Source of the DNA: Bacillus sp. NTK071
GTDB taxonomy: Bacteria; Bacillota; Bacilli; Bacillales; Guptibacillaceae
DNA length: 59,077 nucleotides
Reading direction: 5' to 3'
Assembly (NCBI RefSeq): GCF_017303315.1
Contig: NZ_JAFKOI010000018.1
Span: 1 to 59,077, forward strand
Shown here: positions 1 through 9,980 of the stretch, in pieces
Numbering within the stretch: position 1 is the first letter of the stretch
Layout: every line of letters begins with the position of its first letter
Notes under the pieces: generated by a model
What the model saw: only the letters and a program-made list of their open reading frames with translations
Told to the model about the DNA's origin: nothing
Databases searched by the model: none
Translations under genes and position numbers: made by a program

Positions 1-78
1 CGAACACGGAAGTTAAGCTCTTCAGCGCCGATGGTAGTTGGGGGATCTCCCCCTGCAAGAGTAGGACGTCGCTGGGCA
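1..78 (+). rRNA. rrf: 5S ribosomal RNA, 3' part (5' end outside window)
   Basis: The first ~78 bases match the 3' two thirds of a Bacillus 5S rRNA: the window opens inside the conserved CCGAACACGG block, followed by AAGTTAAGCTC, the GATGGTAGT segment, a G-run/C-run hairpin and the final GTAGGACG stretch. The exact mature 3' end (77-79) is estimated. It is the end of an rRNA operon lying upstream of the window, and a strong intrinsic terminator follows. 5S rRNA is part of the central protuberance of the 50S subunit. Confidence 0.93.
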
Positions 79-87
79 ATAATGAGA

Positions 88-118
88 AGTCAGAGATCAT
101 ATGGTCTCTGACTTTTTT
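88..118 (+). terminator. Intrinsic terminator of the upstream rRNA operon
   Basis: A 9-bp perfect stem (88-96 with 105-113), extendable by two pairs, is closed by a short loop and followed by six T residues. It lies just after the 5S gene and is almost identical to the hairpin after the second 5S remnant at 393-423. Confidence 0.92.
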
Positions 119-175
119 GTATGGTTTAAAGTTCTTTTACACCATGAATAAACAAGAGAAACATCTTCGAAAGCT

Positions 176-306
176 ACGTAGGGGTGGGAGAAGCAAGAAA
201 TTCGAGGAAGCAAGTGATGTCAGACCGGAGTGGATATTCGAGAGATCCATGAGGATCTGGCATCGCGCAGCTGACGAAGAAGTTCGCCGCTTATCGCGCC
301 CCGTGT
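176..306. repeat. ~130-nt self-complementary element flush against the 5S remnant
   Basis: Outer arms 176-194 and 289-306 pair imperfectly, a TTCG/CGAA pair (201-204 with 275-278) follows, and inner arms 214-224 and 256-266 pair over 11 positions with G-U wobbles. An alternative small hairpin AGATCC/GGATCT lies at 243-258. The right arm ends two bases before 5S homology resumes at 309. The layout suits either a structured RNA or a small inverted-repeat element. Bacillaceae rRNA operons are known to carry unassigned structured RNAs nearby (for example the Bacillaceae-1 motif), but I cannot confirm membership. Only this copy was noticed in the window. The open reading frame crossing it (117-308) is not convincing as a gene. 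Confidence 0.55.
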
Positions 307-308
307 GA

Positions 309-383
309 GAACACGGAAGTTAAGCTCGCGCGCCGATGGTAGTTGGGGGATCTCCCCCTGCAAGAGTAGGACGTCGCTGGGCA
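309..383 (+). pseudogene. Truncated second 5S rRNA copy (3' remnant)
   Basis: Bases 309-383 repeat the 5S sequence of 2-78 nearly exactly, including the whole 3' half, but the loop after TAAGCTC is changed and two bases shorter, and the 5' third of the gene is absent. In its place stands the self-complementary element at 176-306. Without the 5' strand of the terminal helix it cannot fold as 5S rRNA. The homology continues past the gene into a second copy of the terminator, so the duplicated unit was 5S plus terminator. Confidence 0.85.
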
Positions 384-392
384 ATGATGAGA

Positions 393-423
393 AGTCAGAG
401 ATCAAATGGTCTCTGGCTTTTTT
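393..423 (+). terminator. Second copy of the 5S terminator
   Basis: Stem 393-401 with 410-418 is followed by a T-run. It differs from the first copy by a loop base and by one stem base that turns an A-T pair into G-T, so pairing is kept. It would stop transcripts that pass the first terminator or start within the element. Confidence 0.85.
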
Positions 424-693
424 GTGTTCTTTACTACTAATAGAATAGCTTTAATTTTATTCAAACCCCTTAACAAATTTTGAATGATAGTAATTACATC
501 ATGAAATAGAAGTTAATCACATAGAACAAAAGGGTACTATAAAGAGATAGAGTGGTATTAGAAAATCTATATAAAATAATCTTCCTTTAATAAATTGAGT
601 TTTAATGTATGTCATGATAAATCCTGAAATGAGAGTTTTTATTTTATCTAAATTGGTAATGCTTAAATAGGACAGATGCAGAAGCCTTGTCTC
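424..693. other. AT-rich intergenic region, nothing recognised
   Basis: About 270 bases of AT-rich sequence between the second 5S terminator and the ctsR promoter. I see no open reading frame with a ribosome binding site, no tRNA and no convincing extra promoter. Confidence 0.6.
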
Positions 694-722
694 TTTGCAA
701 TCCTACATAAACGCGTTATAAT
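694..722 (+). promoter_or_regulatory. SigA-type promoter of the ctsR operon
   Basis: A TTTGCA -35 box (694-699) and a perfect TATAAT -10 box (717-722) are separated by 17 bp. The CtsR operator begins nine bases after the -10 box, over the expected transcription start. Confidence 0.8.
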
Positions 723-730
723 ATACTCAA

Positions 731-747
731 CGTCAAATATAGTCAAA
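731..747 (+). promoter_or_regulatory. CtsR operator (heptad repeat)
   Basis: Two GTCAAA heptads, CGTCAAA at 731-737 and AGTCAAA at 741-747, are separated by three bases, matching the known CtsR box (tandem GGTCAAA with a 3-nt spacer). The position overlaps the start region of the promoter, as expected for autorepression. A partial third copy starts at 748. Confidence 0.93.
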
Positions 748-778
748 GTCAGTATGGAGACGGAGAGGAGGGAAATAA

Positions 779-1240
779 GTGAGGAATGTTTCCGATATAA
801 TTGAAGCTTATTTAAAGAAAATATTAATGGTAGATGGCAGGGATGCTGTTGAGATTAAGCGAAGTGAGATTGCGGATAAATTTCAATGTGTTCCCTCTCA
901 AATTAATTATGTAATCAATACTCGCTTTACGATTGAAAAAGGCTACATTGTGGAAAGTAAGAGAGGTGGAGGGGGATATATAAGGATAGTAAAGGTTAAA
1001 CCTGAAACCCATGCTGATTTAGTTGATGAGATGTTACACCTCGTTAAAAATCAAGTTCCACAGGTAGTATCAGAAAATATTATTCTTCGTTTACTAGAAG
1101 AAGAGGTAATTTCGGAACGAGAAGCGAAGTTAATGTTAAGCGTACTTGATCGTACAGTGATTACAATAGAACTACCTTTACGAGATCATTTGAGAGCTAA
1201 TATGTTGCGTGCAATGCTTATAGCATTAAAATATAAATAA
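779..1240 (+). CDS. ctsR: Class III stress gene repressor CtsR
   Basis: CtsR is a dimeric winged-helix repressor that binds tandem GTCAAA heptads and controls the clp heat-shock genes; heat loosens it from DNA and McsB-ClpCP removes it. The 153-residue product has the usual family length, an N-terminal helix-turn-helix (roughly residues 25-50) and the glycine-rich wing RGGGGYIRI (about residues 62-70), which is the family's DNA-contacting and heat-sensing loop. The GTG start is placed by the GAGAGGAGGG site just upstream. It is first in the ctsR-mcsA-mcsB-clpC operon and sits directly behind its own operator, so autoregulation is expected. Confidence 0.96.
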   Translation: MRNVSDIIEAYLKKILMVDGRDAVEIKRSEIADKFQCVPSQINYVINTRFTIEKGYIVESKRGGGGYIRIVKVKPETHADLVDEMLHLVKNQVPQVVSENIILRLLEEEVISEREAKLMLSVLDRTVITIELPLRDHLRANMLRAMLIALKYK

Positions 1241-1276
1241 TATCTACCTTTAAGGATAGAAGAGGAGGGTTGCCGG

Positions 1277-1813
1277 ATGACATGCCAGGAATGTGGTGAG
1301 CGCCCAGCTACGCTTCATTTCACCAAAATAATAAACGGTGAAAAAACAGAATTTCACATTTGTGAAAAATGCGCTAAAGAAAAAGGTGAGGCTGAGCCAG
1401 GCACTAACCATTTTTCTATCCATAACTTATTATCGGGATTACTTAATTTCGAAACACCTATCGGTGATAGTCCCGCACACTCTTTTTACAAACAAGAGCA
1501 GGCCAATTGTCCTAAATGTGGTTTAACATACCAACAATTCACTAAAATAGGTCGATTTGGTTGCTCGGTTTGTTATAAGACGTTCGCAGACAAACTAGAT
1601 CCAATACTTAAAAAAGTACATGGTGGCAATACGGCTCATACTGGAAAGGTACCTGTACGAACTGGAGCGGCAATTCAAATTGAGCGCAAAGTACAGAACC
1701 TTCGTAGTAAGATGAAAGAATATATCGAACATGAAGAGTTCGAAAAAGCCGCTGAAACAAGAGATATCATTCGTTCCCTTGAGCAACGAACGTCATGGGA
1801 AGGAGGAGAATAA
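1277..1813 (+). CDS. mcsA: McsA, zinc-binding activator of the McsB arginine kinase
   Basis: McsA binds and activates McsB and modulates CtsR; it also takes part in metal and thiol stress responses. The 178-residue sequence has four CxxC pairs (cysteines 3/6, 29/32, 78/81 and 96/99) that form two zinc sites, and a C-terminal UVR domain (about 139-172) with the typical [11 protein letters not shown] pattern, shared with UvrB/UvrC and the ClpC middle domain. An AGAGGAGGG site precedes the ATG. The stop codon overlaps the start of mcsB by one base (TAATG), which indicates translational coupling. Confidence 0.95.
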   Translation: MTCQECGERPATLHFTKIINGEKTEFHICEKCAKEKGEAEPGTNHFSIHNLLSGLLNFETPIGDSPAHSFYKQEQANCPKCGLTYQQFTKIGRFGCSVCYKTFADKLDPILKKVHGGNTAHTGKVPVRTGAAIQIERKVQNLRSKMKEYIEHEEFEKAAETRDIIRSLEQRTSWEGGE

Positions 1814-2910
1814 TGTCACTTCAGCGATTTATCAGTGAAGCTGTAAGTCCATGGATGAAGGATGAAGGTCCGGATTCAGACATTGTAATGAGTAGTAGGG
1901 TTAGATTTGCACGAAACTTAAAAAATTATGTTTTTCCGATCCTTTCTGATCGTGAACAGAATTTAGAGGTTATTAAAGAAGTTCGAAGTGAATTTAATGA
2001 TGTGCCAGATGAACATATTGGTGAACTTGAACTACTTGAAATGGAAAGTCTAAAACCTATTGAAAAAAGAGTACTTGTGGAGAAGCACCTTATCAGTCGT
2101 AATCTGATAGAGCAATCAAAAAATGGCGCTGTTCTCCTAAGTGAAAATGAAACGGTTAGCATTATGGTTAATGAGGAAGATCATTTTCGTATCCAATGTC
2201 TAGTAGCCGGATTTGAACTCAAGAAAGCATTTACTTTAGCAAACTCTCTTGACGATTGGATTGAGAGTAAAGTTGATTACGCTTTTGATGAAAGAAGAGG
2301 ATACTTAACAAGTTGTCCAACTAATGTTGGAACTGGAATGAGAGCTTCTGTTATGTTGCACTTGCCAGCATTGGTTCTAACGCAACAGCTTAATCACATT
2401 ATCCCTGCTATTAATCAGCTTGGCCTGGTTGTAAGAGGAAGCTATGGAGAAGGAAGTGAGGCGCTCGGTAATATTTTTCAAATATCAAATCAAATTACCC
2501 TTGGTAAAACAGAGACTGATATTATCGAAGATCTCCAGGGCGTCGTAATGCAAGTCATCGAGAAGGAACGAGCTGCGAGACGCGCATTACTCGATAACTC
2601 TAGAATTGAGCTTGAGGATCGTATTTACCGTTCACTTGGTATCCTTGAGAATAGCAGGATTATACAATCAAAAGAAGCAGCTAAGTGTCTTTCAGACGTT
2701 CGATTAGGAATAGATATAGGACTTGTAAATGGGTTATCCAAATCGATTCTGACTGAGTTGCTCATCTTAACTCAGCCAGGCTTTCTACAGCAGTTTGCTG
2801 GCGCAAGCTTAACCCCGACAGAACGGGATATCAAACGAGCTACTTTAATAAGAGAACGACTTGAACTAGAAAATCAACTATCGAAGAAATCGGAGGGTGA
2901 TGAACAATGA
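1813..2910 (+). CDS. mcsB: Protein arginine kinase McsB
   Basis: McsB phosphorylates arginine residues and so tags proteins for degradation by ClpC-ClpP; CtsR is one target. The 365-residue sequence has the ATP:guanido phosphotransferase fold with the signature CPTNVGTG at about 168-175, a following GEGSEA glutamate segment (about 212-217) that forms part of the active site, and the RDxxRA phosphoarginine-binding motif (RDIKRA) near the C-terminus. I chose the ATG at 1813, overlapping the mcsA stop and preceded by GGAGGAG, over an upstream ATG at 1795; it gives the MSLQ start known from B. subtilis. The end overlaps clpC by four bases. Confidence 0.95.
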   Translation: MSLQRFISEAVSPWMKDEGPDSDIVMSSRVRFARNLKNYVFPILSDREQNLEVIKEVRSEFNDVPDEHIGELELLEMESLKPIEKRVLVEKHLISRNLIEQSKNGAVLLSENETVSIMVNEEDHFRIQCLVAGFELKKAFTLANSLDDWIESKVDYAFDERRGYLTSCPTNVGTGMRASVMLHLPALVLTQQLNHIIPAINQLGLVVRGSYGEGSEALGNIFQISNQITLGKTETDIIEDLQGVVMQVIEKERAARRALLDNSRIELEDRIYRSLGILENSRIIQSKEAAKCLSDVRLGIDIGLVNGLSKSILTELLILTQPGFLQQFAGASLTPTERDIKRATLIRERLELENQLSKKSEGDEQ

Positions 2911-5348
2911 TGTTTGGACGATTTACAGAACGTGCCCAGAAAGTACTTGCCTTAGCACAAGAAGAAGCGATTCGCCTCGGTCATAACAATGTAGGTACTG
3001 AACATATTCTTCTAGGCTTAATTCGCGAGGGTGAGGGAATCGCTGCAAAAGCGTTAACAGCGCTAGGACTTGGTTCAGAAAAGATTCAGAAGGAAGTAGA
3101 AAAGTTAATTGGCCGCGGTCAGGATTCCGTTCAATCAATCCATTATACACCAAGGGCTAAGAAAGTAATTGAGTTATCAATGGATGAAGCTCGTAAATTA
3201 AGTCATTCGTACGTTGGTACAGAGCACATTCTTCTAGGGCTTATCCGTGAAGGTGAAGGTGTAGCTGCAAGGGTGCTTAATAACCTTGGCGTAAGCTTAA
3301 ATAAAGCACGTCAACAAGTATTGCAATTGTTAGGAAGCAACGAAAGTTCTTCTTCTAGCCATCAAGCTGGAGGTGCGAGTGCAAATACTCCGACACTAGA
3401 TAGTCTAGCTAGGGATCTAACGGTTATCGCACGTGACAATGGCCTTGATCCTGTAATTGGTCGAAGCAAAGAGATTGAACGTGTTATTGAGGTGCTTAGT
3501 CGCCGTACAAAAAATAACCCGGTTCTTATTGGTGAACCAGGTGTTGGTAAAACAGCCATTGCTGAAGGCCTTGCTCAACAAATTATTAATAACGAAGTAC
3601 CAGAAACACTTCGTGACAAGCGCGTTATGACCCTGGATATGGGAACGGTTGTTGCGGGTACGAAATACCGTGGTGAATTTGAAGATCGATTGAAGAAAGT
3701 GATGGACGAAATTCGTCAAGCAGGTAACATCATTCTATTCATCGATGAACTTCACACACTAATTGGTGCTGGGGGTGCAGAAGGTGCAATTGATGCATCG
3801 AATATTCTTAAGCCGGCCCTAGCACGTGGAGAGCTACAATGTATTGGAGCAACTACGCTTGATGAGTATCGTAAGTACATTGAGAAAGATGCTGCTCTCG
3901 AGCGTCGCTTCCAGCCGATTCAGGTTAACGAACCGACAAGTGATGAATCAGCTTTAATTTTGAAAGGTCTTCGTGATCGTTATGAAGCTCATCACCGCGT
4001 AACGATTACTGATGAGGCAATTGAAGCAGCCGTTAAGCTATCCGATCGATATATTTCGGATCGTTTCCTACCAGATAAAGCGATCGATTTAATTGACGAA
4101 GCAGCTTCGAAAGTTCGTCTTCGTTCTTATACAGCACCACCGAACTTGAAAGAGTTGGATAAGAAGTTAGAAGAAGTCCGTAAAGAAAAAGATGCATCTG
4201 TTCAGAGTCAGGAATTTGAAAAAGCTGCTTCCCTTCGTGATTCAGAGCAACGCTTACGAGAACAGCTTGAACAAACGAAGAAAGAGTGGAAAGAAAAGCA
4301 GGGTAAAGAAAATCAAGAAGTTACTCCTGAAGACATTGCCATTGTTGTTGCTAATTGGACTGGAATTCCAGTTTCTAAGCTAGAAGAACAGGAAACTGAG
4401 CGACTTCTAAGAATGGAAGAAATTCTTCATAACCGATTGATTGGTCAGGAAGAAGCTGTTAAATCAATCTCTAAAGCCGTTCGTCGCGCACGTGCTGGGT
4501 TAAAAGATCCGAAGCGTCCTATTGGATCGTTTATCTTCCTAGGGCCAACTGGTGTAGGTAAAACTGAACTTGCTCGTGCAGTTGCAGAAACGTTATTTGG
4601 AGAAGAAGATTCTGTTATCCGCATTGATATGTCCGAGTATATGGAGAAACACTCCACATCACGTCTAGTGGGGTCACCTCCAGGATATGTTGGATATGAA
4701 GAAGGCGGACAATTAACCGAGAAAGTACGCCGCAAACCTTATTCTGTTATTCTTCTAGATGAGATTGAAAAAGCACATCCAGATGTATTTAATATTTTGC
4801 TACAAGTTCTTGAAGATGGACGCTTGACAGACTCTAAAGGTCGCGTAGTTGACTTCCGTAATACGGTAGTCATTATGACTTCAAACGTAGGAGCTAGCAC
4901 ACTTAAGCGTAATAAATACGTTGGCTTTACAACTGGTTCTGAAGGTCAAGAATATAGCGATATGAAGGGTAAAGTTATGGATGATCTAAAGAAAACCTTC
5001 CGTCCAGAATTCTTGAACCGTATTGACGAAACGATTGTATTCCACTCTCTTGAGAAGAAGCACCTGAAAGAAATTATTGTATTAATGGTCAAGAGTCTTA
5101 AAACACGTTTGTCAGATCACGGTATTGACTTCGAACTAACTGATTCTGCTCTTGAGAAAATTTCTGAAGAAGGTTACGATCCAGACTACGGAGCGCGTCC
5201 ACTTAGAAGATCGCTTCAACGCAATATTGAAGATCGTCTTTCTGAAGAGTTATTAAAGGGTAATATTGAAAAAGGTCAGAGAGTGAAAATTGACTACCGA
5301 AATGAAAACTTTGAAGTAGAAACACTTTCTGAAGCAAAATCATCCTAG
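2907..5348 (+). CDS. clpC: AAA+ unfoldase ClpC, partner of ClpP
   Basis: ClpC is a HSP100 ring ATPase that unfolds substrates brought by McsB, MecA or other adaptors and feeds them to ClpP. Its 813 residues show two N-terminal Clp repeats (each with a GTEHILLGL segment, within residues 1-145), AAA module 1 with Walker A GEPGVGKT, a UVR-type middle domain ([13 protein letters not shown]), AAA module 2 with GPTGVGKT, and the VGF tripeptide loop (KYVGF) that docks ClpP. It begins ATGATG inside the mcsB stop. A terminator follows, so it closes the operon and shares CtsR control. Confidence 0.97.
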   Translation: MMFGRFTERAQKVLALAQEEAIRLGHNNVGTEHILLGLIREGEGIAAKALTALGLGSEKIQKEVEKLIGRGQDSVQSIHYTPRAKKVIELSMDEARKLSHSYVGTEHILLGLIREGEGVAARVLNNLGVSLNKARQQVLQLLGSNESSSSSHQAGGASANTPTLDSLARDLTVIARDNGLDPVIGRSKEIERVIEVLSRRTKNNPVLIGEPGVGKTAIAEGLAQQIINNEVPETLRDKRVMTLDMGTVVAGTKYRGEFEDRLKKVMDEIRQAGNIILFIDELHTLIGAGGAEGAIDASNILKPALARGELQCIGATTLDEYRKYIEKDAALERRFQPIQVNEPTSDESALILKGLRDRYEAHHRVTITDEAIEAAVKLSDRYISDRFLPDKAIDLIDEAASKVRLRSYTAPPNLKELDKKLEEVRKEKDASVQSQEFEKAASLRDSEQRLREQLEQTKKEWKEKQGKENQEVTPEDIAIVVANWTGIPVSKLEEQETERLLRMEEILHNRLIGQEEAVKSISKAVRRARAGLKDPKRPIGSFIFLGPTGVGKTELARAVAETLFGEEDSVIRIDMSEYMEKHSTSRLVGSPPGYVGYEEGGQLTEKVRRKPYSVILLDEIEKAHPDVFNILLQVLEDGRLTDSKGRVVDFRNTVVIMTSNVGASTLKRNKYVGFTTGSEGQEYSDMKGKVMDDLKKTFRPEFLNRIDETIVFHSLEKKHLKEIIVLMVKSLKTRLSDHGIDFELTDSALEKISEEGYDPDYGARPLRRSLQRNIEDRLSEELLKGNIEKGQRVKIDYRNENFEVETLSEAKSS

Positions 5349-5356
5349 AAGAAACA

Positions 5357-5385
5357 AACCGGAAGGCAATTGTCTTCCGGTTTTC
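5357..5385 (+). terminator. Terminator of the ctsR-clpC operon
   Basis: A perfect 9-bp stem (5357-5365 with 5374-5382) with an 8-nt loop, followed by T-rich sequence, 9 bases after the clpC stop. Confidence 0.9.
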
Positions 5386-5565
5386 TAATTATTAAAGAGT
5401 GGTTATCCTTATTTAAGGGAATGGGTATAAAAGTACTACTATTTCCCTTTAGTATTTTAAAGTTTTATTCAGTATAGCCACTTCAATAAGTTCATAGGAA
5501 CTTATAATTTATGATAAACTTAATTAAAACAACATGTGCGGCAAGACCGAAAGTGAGGAAGATAA

Positions 5566-6942
5566 ATGGCAAAGAAAAAGACGAAATTTATGTGTCAGGA
5601 TTGTGGCTATGAATCTCCAAAATGGATGGGAAAATGCCCTGGATGCCATCAATGGAATACGATGGTTGAAGAATTTCTACCTTCTGATAATGATCGTAGA
5701 AGGTTTGTAACCTCAGATGAAGGAACAATGAGCAAAGCGACGTCAATTCGAAGCATACAAAAAGAAATGGAACCAAGAATTTTTACGCAAATAACGGAGC
5801 TAGATCGTGTGCTCGGTGGAGGAGTTGTCCCGGGGTCCCTCGTACTTGTTGGAGGAGACCCGGGTATTGGTAAATCAACGCTTTTGCTTCAAACATCATC
5901 AAAGCTTGCTGATCAGGATCATCCTGTTTTATATATATCTGGTGAGGAGTCGGTCAAGCAAACGAAGATACGCGCAGACCGTTTAGGAGTCGATGCAGAA
6001 AAATTATTTGTATTAGCGGAGACCGATCTTGAGTATATTAGTAAAGCGATTGAAGAAATAAATCCCCAACTTGTCATTATTGACTCAATCCAGACAATTT
6101 TTAGATCTGAAGTCACTTCAGCTCCGGGGAGTGTATCTCAAGTACGAGAATGTACATCACAACTTATGAGAATTGCTAAGACGAAAGGTATTGCTATTTT
6201 CATTGTTGGTCACGTTACTAAAGAAGGGTCGATTGCAGGACCGCGACTTCTTGAACATATGGTTGATGCTGTTCTTTATTTTGAAGGAGAACGTCATCAC
6301 ACGTTTCGAATTCTCCGGGGGGTTAAGAATCGTTTCGGTTCAACAAACGAAATTGGCGTTTTTGAAATGAAGGAAGAAGGACTTGAAGAAGTGCTCAATC
6401 CTTCAGAAATCTTTCTGGAAGAACGATCTTCCGGTGCAGCTGGCTCAACAGTTGTAGCCTCGATGGAAGGAACTCGAACAGTTCTGGTAGAAATTCAAGC
6501 ACTTATATCCCCGACTAGTTTTGGGAATCCGCGTAGAACTGCTACAGGAATAGATCATAATCGTGTATCACTACTAATGGCGGTTCTAGAAAAACGGGTT
6601 GGTCTTCTTCTTCAGAACCAGGATGCATATCTAAATGTTGCAGGTGGGGTTAGGCTTGATGAACCGGCTATTGATCTTGCTATTGCTGTCTCAATTGCGT
6701 CAAGCTTTAGGGATAAGCCAACAAGGCCAACAGATATAGTAGTCGGGGAAATTGGGCTTACTGGGGAGATCAGACGTGTTTCACGTATCGAACAGCGAAT
6801 AATTGAAGCGGCGAAGCTCGGATTTGAACGTGCAATCATTCCAAAGAAAAATATAGGTGGATGGACTTTCCCAGAAGGGATTCAAGTGATTGGTGTCCAA
6901 ACTGTAGATGAAGCATTAAACGAGGCGTTAGGAGGGCAGTAA
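5566..6942 (+). CDS. radA: DNA repair/recombination ATPase RadA (Sms)
   Basis: RadA is a RecA-related DnaB-like helicase that promotes branch migration and processing of recombination intermediates. The 458 residues match the family length. Visible parts are an N-terminal zinc finger (cysteines 10, 13, 24 and 27), the ATPase core with Walker [11 protein letters not shown] (about 95-104), the RadA-specific KNRFG motif (about 255-259) and a C-terminal Lon-protease-like domain. The 217-nt gap from clpC holds a terminator and a weak promoter candidate (TATAAT at 5503-5508 without a good -35). The stop codon abuts the disA start, so the two are probably co-transcribed, fitting their linked roles in DNA integrity. 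Confidence 0.96.
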   Translation: MAKKKTKFMCQDCGYESPKWMGKCPGCHQWNTMVEEFLPSDNDRRRFVTSDEGTMSKATSIRSIQKEMEPRIFTQITELDRVLGGGVVPGSLVLVGGDPGIGKSTLLLQTSSKLADQDHPVLYISGEESVKQTKIRADRLGVDAEKLFVLAETDLEYISKAIEEINPQLVIIDSIQTIFRSEVTSAPGSVSQVRECTSQLMRIAKTKGIAIFIVGHVTKEGSIAGPRLLEHMVDAVLYFEGERHHTFRILRGVKNRFGSTNEIGVFEMKEEGLEEVLNPSEIFLEERSSGAAGSTVVASMEGTRTVLVEIQALISPTSFGNPRRTATGIDHNRVSLLMAVLEKRVGLLLQNQDAYLNVAGGVRLDEPAIDLAIAVSIASSFRDKPTRPTDIVVGEIGLTGEIRRVSRIEQRIIEAAKLGFERAIIPKKNIGGWTFPEGIQVIGVQTVDEALNEALGGQ

Positions 6943-8004
6943 ATGGAGATAGATAAGCAGCAAGAAGTTATCAATGAAATCTTAAAAATAGTAGCTCCAG
7001 GGACTCAGCTGAGGCACGGCATTGATAATATTCTCCGAGCTAAGACTGGTGGATTGATCGTTGTTGGATATGATGGGAAAGTTCAAGACCTTGTCGATGG
7101 TGGGTTTTCAATTGAATGCCGGTTCACACCAGCATACTTATATGAACTTGCTAAAATGGATGGAGCCATTATTCTAAATAAAGAAGCTTCTAGAATTCTA
7201 TATGCAAATACTCAGCTCATTCCTGAAACCTCAATTTCTTCTACAGAGACTGGGATTCGTCATCGAACAGCAGAACGAGTTGCCAAGCAAACAGGTAATC
7301 TAGTGATTTCAATTTCTCAAAGGCGTAACGTTATTACACTCTACCAAGGTAATATTCGATATTCTTTAAAAGAAATTGGTGTTATTCTTACAAAAGCAAA
7401 TCAAGCAATGCAGACGCTTGAGAAATATAAGTCGGTACTGGATCAGGGAATAACAGACCTAGGAGCCCTAGAATTTGAGGAGCTTGTTACTCTTCAAGAG
7501 GTGTCTCAGGTTATCCATCGTATTGAGATGGTTCTTCGAATCAAAAAAGAAATCTTAAATTATATTAACGAATTAGGAACAGAAGGTCGCCTTATCAGCA
7601 TGCAAATGGAGGAACTTGTCTCCAATCTTGAAGCAGAAGCCAAATGGTTAATAGGGGACTATGTCAAAGAAGTAGATGAGTCACCTGCTGACGTCATGAA
7701 GCGACTGAAGAAACTAACGAGCGATGATCTCCTTGAGGAAAATTCAATTATGAGAATACTCGGCTATACTGATCAGAATGTGAATGTAACGCCAAGAGGC
7801 TATCGTATTCTACATAAGATTCCTCGTTTGCCTTCAAATATTATTGAGAATCTAGTGGATAGCTTTGAAACCCTGAATGCTATTTCAAAAGCCTCTATAG
7901 AGGAACTGGATCAAGTAGATGGAATTGGTGCTATACGAGCGAAAAAAATTAAAGATGGCTTAAAGAGAATTCAAGAACAGTTGTTTGTAGATCGCCATAT
8001 CTAG
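6943..8004 (+). CDS. disA: Diadenylate cyclase and DNA integrity scanning protein DisA
   Basis: DisA joins two ATP into cyclic di-AMP and is inhibited by branched DNA, which links DNA damage to sporulation delay. In 353 residues it has the DAC domain with the DGA motif (73-75) and RHR motif (106-108), a central helical spine, and a C-terminal helix-hairpin-helix region ([13 protein letters not shown]) for DNA binding. Its ATG directly follows the radA stop with a GGAGGG site inside radA, so translation is coupled. All catalytic motifs are intact. Confidence 0.96.
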   Translation: MEIDKQQEVINEILKIVAPGTQLRHGIDNILRAKTGGLIVVGYDGKVQDLVDGGFSIECRFTPAYLYELAKMDGAIILNKEASRILYANTQLIPETSISSTETGIRHRTAERVAKQTGNLVISISQRRNVITLYQGNIRYSLKEIGVILTKANQAMQTLEKYKSVLDQGITDLGALEFEELVTLQEVSQVIHRIEMVLRIKKEILNYINELGTEGRLISMQMEELVSNLEAEAKWLIGDYVKEVDESPADVMKRLKKLTSDDLLEENSIMRILGYTDQNVNVTPRGYRILHKIPRLPSNIIENLVDSFETLNAISKASIEELDQVDGIGAIRAKKIKDGLKRIQEQLFVDRHI

Positions 8005-8164
8005 TGCGATGAAATAGACATTCGATTGGGGCTGTGCTAATCTATAATTAATTTAGAGTAATGAAAGCTAACATATAATCATACTATAAATTTCGCAAAA
8101 TTCAAGGATTTACGTTTCAATTTTGATAATTTGTTAATAATGTTAAAAGGAGGTGAAAACGTCA

Positions 8165-9262
8165 ATGATAAAGTGGATTGTGCAGTTGTTTTTTATCATT
8201 TTAGGCGGAGCGCTGGGCTTAGTATATTTACCAGATTTAATACAATTACTCAATATAGGGGATCTTCCCTCGGTATTTAGCAACTCTTATGCAGGTGCTG
8301 TAATAGGGGCTGTGCTCTTCTTTCTAGCAACTTTTTGGGTGACAGATTATATTGTTGACTTTATTCGACTTATTGAAGAAAAGGTTGTGAAGGCACCGGT
8401 TGGAGATGTGCTATTTGGGTCAATTGGACTGATTATTGGACTTATAGTTGCATTTTTAATAAACGTATCTCTGGCTGAAATTAATCTCCCGGTTGTTAGT
8501 AATGTTCTGCCAATCTTTATTTCTGTTCTTTGTGGTTACTTTGGTTTCCAGGTAGGTTTCAAAAAACGTGATGAACTGATTAATCTGTTCATTAATAACA
8601 AAGGCAAGGATAAGAGAAAAGATTCTGATGAAGACGAGATTGATTCTGGGTCTTCTAAGCTTAAGATTCTTGATACAAGTGTCATAATTGATGGTAGAAT
8701 CGCAGATATTTGTCAAACCGGTTTTCTAGAAGGAACTCTTGTCATTCCTCAGTTTGTACTTGAAGAATTACAGCATATTGCTGATTCGTCTGACGTTTTA
8801 AAGCGAAATCGTGGTAGACGTGGACTCGATATTCTGAACAAGATTCAGAAAGAGCTTGAAGTGAACGTGGAAATATATGAAGGTGACTTCGAAGAAATAC
8901 AAGAAGTAGACAGCAAGCTTGTTAAACTCGCTAAACTCGTTAATGGTATGGTTGTTACAAATGATTTTAATTTGAACAAAGTCTGTGAACTACAAAAAGT
9001 TCAAGTGTTAAACATTAATGATTTAGCAAATGCTGTGAAGCCAGTTGTTCTTCCAGGGGAAGAGCTTAACGTTCAAGTGATTAAAGATGGGAAAGAATAT
9101 AACCAGGGTGTTGCTTACCTAGATGATGGTACAATGATTGTAGTAGAAGAAGGAAGAAACTATATTGGTAAAACAATTGATGTGCTTGTAACGAGTGTAT
9201 TGCAAACATCAGCAGGGCGAATGATCTTTGCTAAGCCCAAACTTCTTGAAAAAGCACTTTAA
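8165..9262 (+). CDS. yacL: Membrane-anchored PIN/TRAM domain protein YacL
   Basis: The 365-residue protein starts with several hydrophobic helices (within about residues 1-125), continues with a PIN domain whose first acidic motif is ILDTSVIIDG (about 167-176), and ends with a TRAM-like segment. PIN domains are usually metal-dependent RNases; the cellular target of YacL is not established, so its role is inferred. The ATG at 8165 lies 11 bases after AAAGGAGG; the upstream in-frame GTG at 8153 is part of that ribosome binding site and was rejected. The 160-nt gap from disA suggests a separate promoter, but only TATAAT-like boxes without good -35 partners are visible. Confidence 0.92.
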   Translation: MIKWIVQLFFIILGGALGLVYLPDLIQLLNIGDLPSVFSNSYAGAVIGAVLFFLATFWVTDYIVDFIRLIEEKVVKAPVGDVLFGSIGLIIGLIVAFLINVSLAEINLPVVSNVLPIFISVLCGYFGFQVGFKKRDELINLFINNKGKDKRKDSDEDEIDSGSSKLKILDTSVIIDGRIADICQTGFLEGTLVIPQFVLEELQHIADSSDVLKRNRGRRGLDILNKIQKELEVNVEIYEGDFEEIQEVDSKLVKLAKLVNGMVVTNDFNLNKVCELQKVQVLNINDLANAVKPVVLPGEELNVQVIKDGKEYNQGVAYLDDGTMIVVEEGRNYIGKTIDVLVTSVLQTSAGRMIFAKPKLLEKAL

Positions 9263-9287
9263 GCGATAGGCGACGGGGGTTCTAGGT

Positions 9288-9980
9288 TTGAAGTATTCAG
9301 TGGTTATTCCTGCGGCTGGTCAGGGAAAACGGATGAACGCAGGGAAAAATAAGCAATTTATTATGCTAGAAGAAAAACCGATTATCGTTCACACGATATC
9401 GGTTTTTCAAAGTGATGAGCATTGTGAAGAGATTGTGCTTGCTGTGAATGAGCTGGAACATGAGGAATTTCGTTCGCTTATTCAGGCTCATGGACTAACT
9501 AAAGTAACGCAGATTGTAACGGGTGGTAAAGAACGACAGCAAAGTGTTTACGAAGGGCTTAAAGCACTGGATGGAGATAAAATAGTTTTAATTCATGATG
9601 GTGCTCGTCCATTTTTCACGCATCGAGTTGCAAGAAAAGCCGCACAAGCAGCAGAATATTATGATGGTGCAATAGTAGCTGTGCCTGTTAAAGATACAAT
9701 TAAACAGGTAGAAGAATTAGAAGTCCAGCAAACCATTGATCGATCAAGCTTGTGGGCAGTGCAGACTCCGCAGGCTTTTCGTCTGTCTGTCATTAAAGAC
9801 ATTCATCGCTGGGCTGAAGAAAATCAAATTATCGGTACAGATGATGCTAGTCTTGTAGAAATGAACGGTCGTTCTGTGCATGTGATCGTCGGTGATTATA
9901 GGAATGTTAAGTTAACGACGCCTGAGGATTTAATTTTTGCGAGAGCGATTTTGCGAGAGAAGAAGGAGAGTGGAGTTTAA
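9288..9980 (+). CDS. ispD: 2-C-methyl-D-erythritol 4-phosphate cytidylyltransferase IspD
   Basis: IspD transfers CMP from CTP to methylerythritol 4-phosphate, the third step of the non-mevalonate isoprenoid pathway, in the cytoplasm. The 230 residues carry the nucleotide-binding start PAAGQGKRM (8-16), the HDGARPF motif and the TDDASLVE segment. The start is a TTG at 9288 after a GGGGGT site; no better start is in frame. The stop overlaps the ispF ATG by one base, so the two consecutive-pathway enzymes are coupled. Confidence 0.95.
   Translation: MKYSVVIPAAGQGKRMNAGKNKQFIMLEEKPIIVHTISVFQSDEHCEEIVLAVNELEHEEFRSLIQAHGLTKVTQIVTGGKERQQSVYEGLKALDGDKIVLIHDGARPFFTHRVARKAAQAAEYYDGAIVAVPVKDTIKQVEELEVQQTIDRSSLWAVQTPQAFRLSVIKDIHRWAEENQIIGTDDASLVEMNGRSVHVIVGDYRNVKLTTPEDLIFARAILREKKESGV

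Noticed and set aside
117-308. 63-residue open reading frame between the two 5S copies
   Set aside because: It begins in the T-run of the terminator, has no ribosome binding site, and coincides with the self-complementary element and the 5S remnant.
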